A stretch of 37,905 nt of DNA from RGIG4608 sp964413365 (lineage in GTDB: Bacteria > Bacillota > Clostridia > Oscillospirales > CAG-272): positions 1 through 37,905 of the forward strand of contig CAYPRM010000012.1 in assembly GCA_964413365.1 (NCBI GenBank), written 5' to 3'. Of this stretch, positions 32,375-37,905 are shown piece after piece. How positions within the stretch are numbered: position 1 is the first letter of the stretch; each line of letters begins with the position of its first letter. The position numbers and the translations under genes are program-made. Under the pieces are notes generated by a model that saw only the letters and a program-made list of their open reading frames with translations, made no database searches and was not told where the DNA came from.

Positions 32375-35300
32375 GTGAGAAATCAGGGTTTCAAGAAGAA
32401 AATAGCTCTTATATCCTTCATCGTTGCCTTAGTGCTTATTGCGACCGTTGCGACATTTATAATCGCCGACAGAGTCAGGCACTCCGAGCTTGAGGATATT
32501 AGGGATGAGATGCTCTCCATCTTGAACGACAGAGCTGGCGAATACGACGAGAGCTCTATCGTTTTGTATAACACCAATGAAAGGAGGGCGAAGGAGCTTG
32601 CTATGCTTCTCGGAGCGGATCTGAGAATTACCGAGGACGGTAAATTCGCGACGCTAACACTACCTGAGAGTGTTACGATAGTGGATGTTTTCTCGGATGA
32701 GGAAAATCTGGATTATATTGATTCATTTTCGATCGACTGGTCTGCCAGAATTTCCGATATTTCCGATGATGACTATGAGCGTGAGCCGAGCAGACCTACT
32801 TACTCGGTAAACGATTCGGGCTACACCAATCAGAATTATCTGGACTACCTCAACATTGGAAATGTATGGGGCAGCTACAAGGGCAGTGGAGTTACGGTTG
32901 CCGTTATTGATACAGGTATTGATACCGACAATGCGGAATTCCAGGGAAGAATAAGTAATTATTCCTATAACGCCTCCGAGGACAAAATAGTTAAGGACTA
33001 TGGGAACGATTGGTCGCTTATTGAGGATGAGCAGGGACACGGAACTGCGGTCGCCGGCGTTCTCGGCGCGTCTATGAACGGAAGCGGAATCGTCGGTGTC
33101 GCTCCCGAGGTCGAGCTGCTTATCATCAAGGTCGAATGTGATGCAAATGGCAATTTCAAACGCACATCGGACCTCGTCTTTGCTCTGTATTATGCGATAG
33201 AGCGTGATGCTGATGTTGTAAATATGTCATTTGGCTCTCAAAGCAATTTCAATCCCTTTGAGGATGCGTCAAGGCTTGGTAGGGACAGCGATGTTGTCAT
33301 GGTCGCCGCCGCAGGTAATGACGGCAGTGCAAGCATCGTTTACCCCGCAGCTGATGAAAACGTCATAGGCGTCGGCGCTCTTGCGAATGACTCGTGGAGC
33401 CTGGCAGATTATTCCAACTACGGTGAAAACGTCAATATCGTTGCGCCAGGAAGCGTTTACACTCTTGTAAAGAATACGAGCTTCTTCTCCAACGGATGGA
33501 CGTATGGCTCCATGGACGGAACCTCATTTTCCTCACCGATGGTTGCAGGAGCTATTGCTCTCATGAAATCCAACAGCACCTACAGGTATGCTACCAATGA
33601 GGATATTACCGAGATGCTTTATGCATCCTGCTATGATATCGGTACTCTCGGATACGATAATTACTATGGATACGGTGCGCTTGATATTTATTCGCTTATT
33701 ATGGGCAAGCGCGGGCACGTTACCTTTGATTATCTGACCGATGAGATAGAGGAGACCGAGCAGGTATTCATTTACGGAAACCCTCTTCAGGCGATTCCCG
33801 AGCCCGAAAGGCTTTATTCGGTGTTTGACGGTTGGTATTATGATATCGAATGTACCGAGCCTCTCGACCCCTTTGTAGATGCGTTCAATTATGATCTTAC
33901 CCTTTATGCGAAGTGGGTAAATGAGGATGATTCCATTCCGTTTACATATATAGAGCTTGAGGACGGAACGCTTGAGATCACCTCGTATACGGGCAAGAGA
34001 AAATATATAACAGTTCCCTCGATGATAGAGGGAAAGACGGTATCCTCAATAGGCGAGGGAGCTTTTGCCGGAGAAACGAAATTCAGAGACGTCAAGCTTC
34101 CCGATACCCTTAATAACATAGGTGCAAAGGCCTTTTTGGGATGCTCCAATTTGATATCCATAGAGATACCCGACGGAGTAAAAACGATCGGAGCTTCCGC
34201 ATTTGAGGGCAATATCCGCTTGTCGTATGTTGATATAGATCCCACTAATAGTGCACTTGAGAGTGTGGGAAGCTTCGCATTCCACGATTGCTCATCTCTT
34301 ACCACTATGGATCTGCCGAGATCCTTAAAGAATATAGACGGATCGGCATTTTTCGGAGCAGTTTCTCTTACGAAGATCAATATCAATAGAGAAAACAGCA
34401 ATTATTTCTCTCAGTCGGGCATCCTTTTCAATAAGAACGGAACAGAGCTTGTAGCATATCCTGCAGGTATTACGGGCTCGTATACTCTCCCGACATCGGT
34501 ACGCACCGTGGGCAGCTATGCTTTTGCATTCACAAGGGCTGATCAGGTAAACCTTGCGTCCGCTATCACCATTGGCGGCAGTGCATTCGCCTATTCCAAG
34601 ATCACAAAATTGGATATTCCCGACTGCGTAACATCTCTCGGCGATTCGGCTTTTGCATGCTGCTTTAGTCTTTCACAGGTTAATATCGGAGACGGAATAA
34701 GCTCTATAAGTGATCGTGCATTTGCAAATGATATCGCACTTTACGAGATCACCGTTCCGAGCGGAGTAAGGAGCATAGGCGAGGGCGCTTTTTCCGGCTC
34801 GGGCTTGTGTAAGCTTGAATTTGAGGATGGATCAGAGCTTATGCAAATATGCAATACTGCTTTCTTTAGTACTCATATAGCTTCCATTGAACTCCCGAAA
34901 TCGCTCACAACTATAGGAGATAGTGCATTTTATTTCTGCTACGACCTTAGGAATGTTTCCTTTGAGACGGGAAGCATGCTGCAGTCAATAGGCGATAGTG
35001 CATTTCGTTTCACGCCCATATCCTCTATTGAGCTTCCCGTAAGCTTGAGAAGCATAGGCAGCTATGCCTTTGCAAACACCGCCCTGAGCGGAACTGTTGG
35101 TATAGGTGAGTACGTAACCTTGATCGGAGCAGGCACATTTGCGTATTGCGATGATCTCGGTGCATTCACCGTTAACGAAGCCAACAAGACGTACATTGAT
35201 CACGACGGGGTTATCTATACAATTGACGGCAAAACGCTCGTCGCGTATCCGACAGGAAGTGAGCTTACCTCTTACACGGTACGTACGGGCACGGAGACGA

Positions 35301-37905
35301 TCGGCGTGAGTGCATTTGAGGGCGCCGCTAAGCTCCTCAGCATACGCATTTGCGAAGGAGTTACTGATGTAAAGGCTAACGCGTTTTTCGCTTGTGTCAG
35401 CGTTACAAGCTACACTCTCCCGTCAACGCTTGAGAATATTTCGGAATATTCCTTTGCTCTTAATATCGCTCTTCCGTCGATATCCATTCCCGACAATGTA
35501 GTTACAGTCGGAAGATATGCATTTAACAGCGATATGAAGCTTCGGAGCATCACCATTTCGAAGTCGACCAAAATGTCGCGCATAGGCTTTGCGGCATTTT
35601 CAAATACGGGAATAACATCCTTCAGGGTCCCTGCAAATATCTCCACGGTAGCTCAGTACGCGTTCGCAGGCTGTAGTAATCTGACTTCGGTAGTATTCAG
35701 TCAGGGAAGTAAGCTTGATTATATTCCTGCATATATGTTTGTCGGTGTTGATAACTTGACAACGATAACGTTTGAGAACGGATCTGCATTGACGAGAATA
35801 TCCGCACACGGATTTGAGGGCTTGACAAAGCTCACAAGCGTTAACTTCGGAGATGCGAAGCTTTATGAAATAGACAACTTTGCATTTAGATATTGCACCT
35901 CTCTTAGGTCGCTCACTCTTCCGGAAACGCTTGAGAATATAGGAAGATTTGCGTTCTTTAAGTGCAAGTCGCTCAGCGAGCTTACCGTTCCCGAGAATAC
36001 AGAGCATATCGGATCGTACGCATTCTACGGAACAAACAACTGCAATCTCTACTTCAAGGCTGAAAGCCTGCCTCTCTATCTCGATGAGCAATGGGATAAC
36101 GGTCTTGGCGGCTATTACACAGGCGTTACCTCGGTAACCACGAGCGGAGATTGGAAATATGCCACCAAAACCAACGGAAATATAGCGATCATTAAATATT
36201 TGGGATCTGATGCGGTAATTGATCTTACCTCGATCGATCTCGGAGGAACGATAGATACGATAGGCGGCTACGCATTTGCGGATAGCGAAATTACGCAAAT
36301 AACGCTTCCCGATACCGTCGTTGATATCCAGAGATATGCTTTTGCAAACACCTCGAAGCTTGAAGGTATCGAGATCCCTGCGAGCGTTCGATATATAGCG
36401 TCCCGTGCTTTTTCGAACTCCGCTATCAAGAGATTGACCTTTGACGGCAATAACGTTGAGGTCATAGAGCAATATGCATTTGCATATACAGAAAAGCTTT
36501 CTACGGTCGTTATACCGTCCTCCGTTCAGAAAATGGGCTCTTACGCATTCTATAAGAGCGGAATCACCTCGCTTTCCTTTGCAGACGGTTTCTCGATGAC
36601 GGAAATTCCGAAGTCGGCATTTGCCTCTACGAAGATAGAGTCAGTCCTTATCCCCGACAGCGTAACGAGAATTTGCGCGTCCGCCTTCAGAGATAACCTT
36701 TCTCTTAAGCATGTAACGCTTGGAAGCGGCACGGATCTGCGTATAGATGCCAATGCATTCTATAACACAGGTCTTGAGGAGCTATACATTCCCGAAAACG
36801 TGCGTTATATAGGCGAATATGCCTTCATAGGTCTGAAGAACTTACAGAATTATGAGGTCGCCGAGGGAAATCAGAATTATGTTTCCATAGACAGCGTTAT
36901 ATATAATAAGGATAAAACGAAGCTCATAGCATTCCCCGCTGGCAGAGTGGGAAGCTTTGAGATACCCGTATTCGTTGAGAATATAGGATACGGCGCATTT
37001 GAAAATTCACGCCTCAGCAGCGTAACCTTCGCAGAGGGAATAAATCTCCTCACGATAAGCTGGCGCTCATTCTACAACGCAGATGAGCTTGTAGAGATCA
37101 CTCTGCCCAAGACGCTTATTTCAATCGATTACTTCGCATTTGCAAGCTCCGATAAGCTTACCAAGGTAACGTTTGAGGAGGGAAGCAGGATCTCGGGTAT
37201 ATACGAGGGCGCATTCTTCGGATGCAGATCCCTCGCGGATATCACGATCCCCGACAGCATCGTTGAAATATCGGAATACGCATTCTACGGCTGCACCTCG
37301 CTCAAGTCGCTCCCGATCAGCGATACAACGGACCTCCGCGGTATATACGATTACGCATTCGCATATACGGGACTTACCGAGCTGGATATTCCCACGAGTG
37401 TTGACGATATCGGAGAGTATGCATTCTCAGGAACGGCGCTTGTCAAGGTCAATATCCCCGAGGAGAATAAGAAAAATCTACTTATCGGAATCGGAGCATT
37501 CGCAGAATGTGAAAAGCTTGAGGAGATAACCCTTCCGTTCATCGGAGACAGCTACGAAACCGATGAATATACGTGGCTCGGCTACATTTTCGGCGCGGGC
37601 GGATATCAGGCTAATGCGACATACGTGCCCGAAAGCCTCAAGACCGTCAATATTACCGAGGGAATTACAAAGGTCCCGAAATATGCCTTCTATAAGCTTA
37701 CCACGCTCGAGGAGGTCAACCTCCCGAAGACCGTCTGCCATGTCTCGTCCTATGCCTTCTATAATACTACCGCGAAATATGAGATTCAAAACCCTGTTTC
37801 GGTAGACGAAATATATGGTGAAATATATGGTAGATATGAAATAAGAAAAGATGACTTCGGTAAAGGTGTCTCCGGTAGCATTACAATTGATGACAGCGTA
37901 ACGAG
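32375..37905 (+). CDS. Membrane-anchored subtilisin-like protease fused to about 45 BspA-type leucine-rich repeats (runs off window end)
   Basis: One frame stays open from GTG 32375 (site GGGAGG) to the window end, at least 1843 codons. Order of parts: transmembrane signal or anchor (residues about 7-30, IALISFIVALVLIATVATFI), an unassigned segment to about 150, then an S8 protease domain with Asp179 (VAVIDTGID), His222 (GHGTAVAGV), Asn315 (AAAGND) and Ser384 (GTSFSSPMVAGA). Next come an InlB/Flg_new-like beta-repeat (about 448-514, ending LTLYAKW) and, from about 530, LRR_5 repeats with the IGxxAFxx pattern (about 45 by my count). It is probably an extracellular enzyme whose repeats bind partners or substrate. 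The triad is complete. Whether it is released or anchored at the far end is not visible. Confidence 0.9.
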   Translation, partial: MRNQGFKKKIALISFIVALVLIATVATFIIADRVRHSELEDIRDEMLSILNDRAGEYDESSIVLYNTNERRAKELAMLLGADLRITEDGKFATLTLPESVTIVDVFSDEENLDYIDSFSIDWSARISDISDDDYEREPSRPTYSVNDSGYTNQNYLDYLNIGNVWGSYKGSGVTVAVIDTGIDTDNAEFQGRISNYSYNASEDKIVKDYGNDWSLIEDEQGHGTAVAGVLGASMNGSGIVGVAPEVELLIIKVECDANGNFKRTSDLVFALYYAIERDADVVNMSFGSQSNFNPFEDASRLGRDSDVVMVAAAGNDGSASIVYPAADENVIGVGALANDSWSLADYSNYGENVNIVAPGSVYTLVKNTSFFSNGWTYGSMDGTSFSSPMVAGAIALMKSNSTYRYATNEDITEMLYASCYDIGTLGYDNYYGYGALDIYSLIMGKRGHVTFDYLTDEIEETEQVFIYGNPLQAIPEPERLYSVFDGWYYDIECTEPLDPFVDAFNYDLTLYAKWVNEDDSIPFTYIELEDGTLEITSYTGKRKYITVPSMIEGKTVSSIGEGAFAGETKFRDVKLPDTLNNIGAKAFLGCSNLISIEIPDGVKTIGASAFEGNIRLSYVDIDPTNSALESVGSFAFHDCSSLTTMDLPRSLKNIDGSAFFGAVSLTKININRENSNYFSQSGILFNKNGTELVAYPAGITGSYTLPTSVRTVGSYAFAFTRADQVNLASAITIGGSAFAYSKITKLDIPDCVTSLGDSAFACCFSLSQVNIGDGISSISDRAFANDIALYEITVPSGVRSIGEGAFSGSGLCKLEFEDGSELMQICNTAFFSTHIASIELPKSLTTIGDSAFYFCYDLRNVSFETGSMLQSIGDSAFRFTPISSIELPVSLRSIGSYAFANTALSGTVGIGEYVTLIGAGTFAYCDDLGAFTVNEANKTYIDHDGVIYTIDGKTLVAYPTGSELTSYTVRTGTETIGVSAFEGAAKLLSIRICEGVTDVKANAFFACVSVTSYTLPSTLENISEYSFALNIALPSISIPDNVVTVGRYAFNSDMKLRSITISKSTKMSRIGFAAFSNTGITSFRVPANISTVAQYAFAGCSNLTSVVFSQGSKLDYIPAYMFVGVDNLTTITFENGSALTRISAHGFEGLTKLTSVNFGDAKLYEIDNFAFRYCTSLRSLTLPETLENIGRFAFFKCKSLSELTVPENTEHIGSYAFYGTNNCNLYFKAESLPLYLDEQWDNGLGGYYTGVTSVTTSGDWKYATKTNGNIAIIKYLGSDAVIDLTSIDLGGTIDTIGGYAFADSEITQITLPDTVVDIQRYAFANTSKLEGIEIPASVRYIASRAFSNSAIKRLTFDGNNVEVIEQYAFAYTEKLSTVVIPSSVQKMGSYAFYKSGITSLSFADGFSMTEIPKSAFASTKIESVLIPDSVTRICASAFRDNLSLKHVTLGSGTDLRIDANAFYNTGLEELYIPENVRYIGEYAFIGLKNLQNYEVAEGNQNYVSIDSVIYNKDKTKLIAFPAGRVGSFEIPVFVENIGYGAFENSRLSSVTFAEGINLLTISWRSFYNADELVEITLPKTLISIDYFAFASSDKLTKVTFEEGSRISGIYEGAFFGCRSLADITIPDSIVEISEYAFYGCTSLKSLPISDTTDLRGIYDYAFAYTGLTELDIPTSVDDIGEYAFSGTALVKVNIPEENKKNLLIGIGAFAECEKLEEITLPFIGDSYETDEYTWLGYIFGAGGYQANATYVPESLKTVNITEGITKVPKYAFYKLTTLEEVNLPKTVCHVSSYAFYNTTAKYEIQNPVSVDEIYGEIYGRYEIRKDDFGKGVSGSITIDDSVT

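Overview
The window looks like a draft-assembly fragment from a Gram-positive, Clostridia-type (Bacillota) bacterium. The signs are strong AGGAGG-type ribosome binding sites, sigma-A style promoters with 17-base spacers, a PDZ/radical-SAM DUF512 gene just before der, the Bacillus-like order miaB-ricA-mutS-mutL, an endonuclease-type MutL, an EndoA-type MazF and a single-chain glycyl-tRNA synthetase. I cannot name a genus. A run of exactly 100 N marks an assembly gap inside one gene. No tRNA, rRNA, CRISPR array or recognisable prophage or IS element was seen.

Layout. At 1-433 (minus) is the start of pyruvate phosphate dikinase, with a structured leader. Between 440 and 968 lie a 40-codon small ORF and a consensus promoter that drives DUF512-der-obg-ppa (969-5457), closed by a strong terminator. 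Positions 5496-5739 hold hairpin-rich noncoding DNA. A minus-strand block follows: topB, mazF, an acyl-ACP thioesterase and a small membrane-anchored leucine-rich-repeat protein (5780-9993). Back-to-back promoters at 10031-10124 separate it from the plus-strand block miaB-ricA-mutS-mutL-tgt, an LCP-like protein, glyS and an AMP-forming acyl-CoA synthetase (10164-21901). rnhA is convergent on the minus strand. Next come a COG0523 (CobW/YciC-type) GTPase with a tandemly repeated His/Asp/Cys loop and a second, degenerate COG0523 protein fused to a DUF1980-like domain (22573-24769), then a SanA/YdcF-like protein with uvrB and uvrA (24861-30377). Guanine deaminase and a tyrosine recombinase are on the minus strand (30436-31991). 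The last 5.5 kb is one open reading frame for a membrane-anchored subtilisin-like protease fused to about 45 BspA-type leucine-rich repeats, running off the window.

Most of the content is housekeeping: DNA repair (mutS, mutL, uvrA, uvrB, topB, rnhA), translation and tRNA modification (glyS, miaB, tgt, der, obg) and pyrophosphate or lipid metabolism. The unusual parts are the metal-handling GTPase pair, the giant surface protease with a riboswitch-like or attenuator-like leader, a hairpin that would hide the ribosome binding site of the small LRR gene, and a perfect 16-base inverted repeat inside the sanA-like coding sequence. All functional statements rest on reading motifs by eye; no database search was run.
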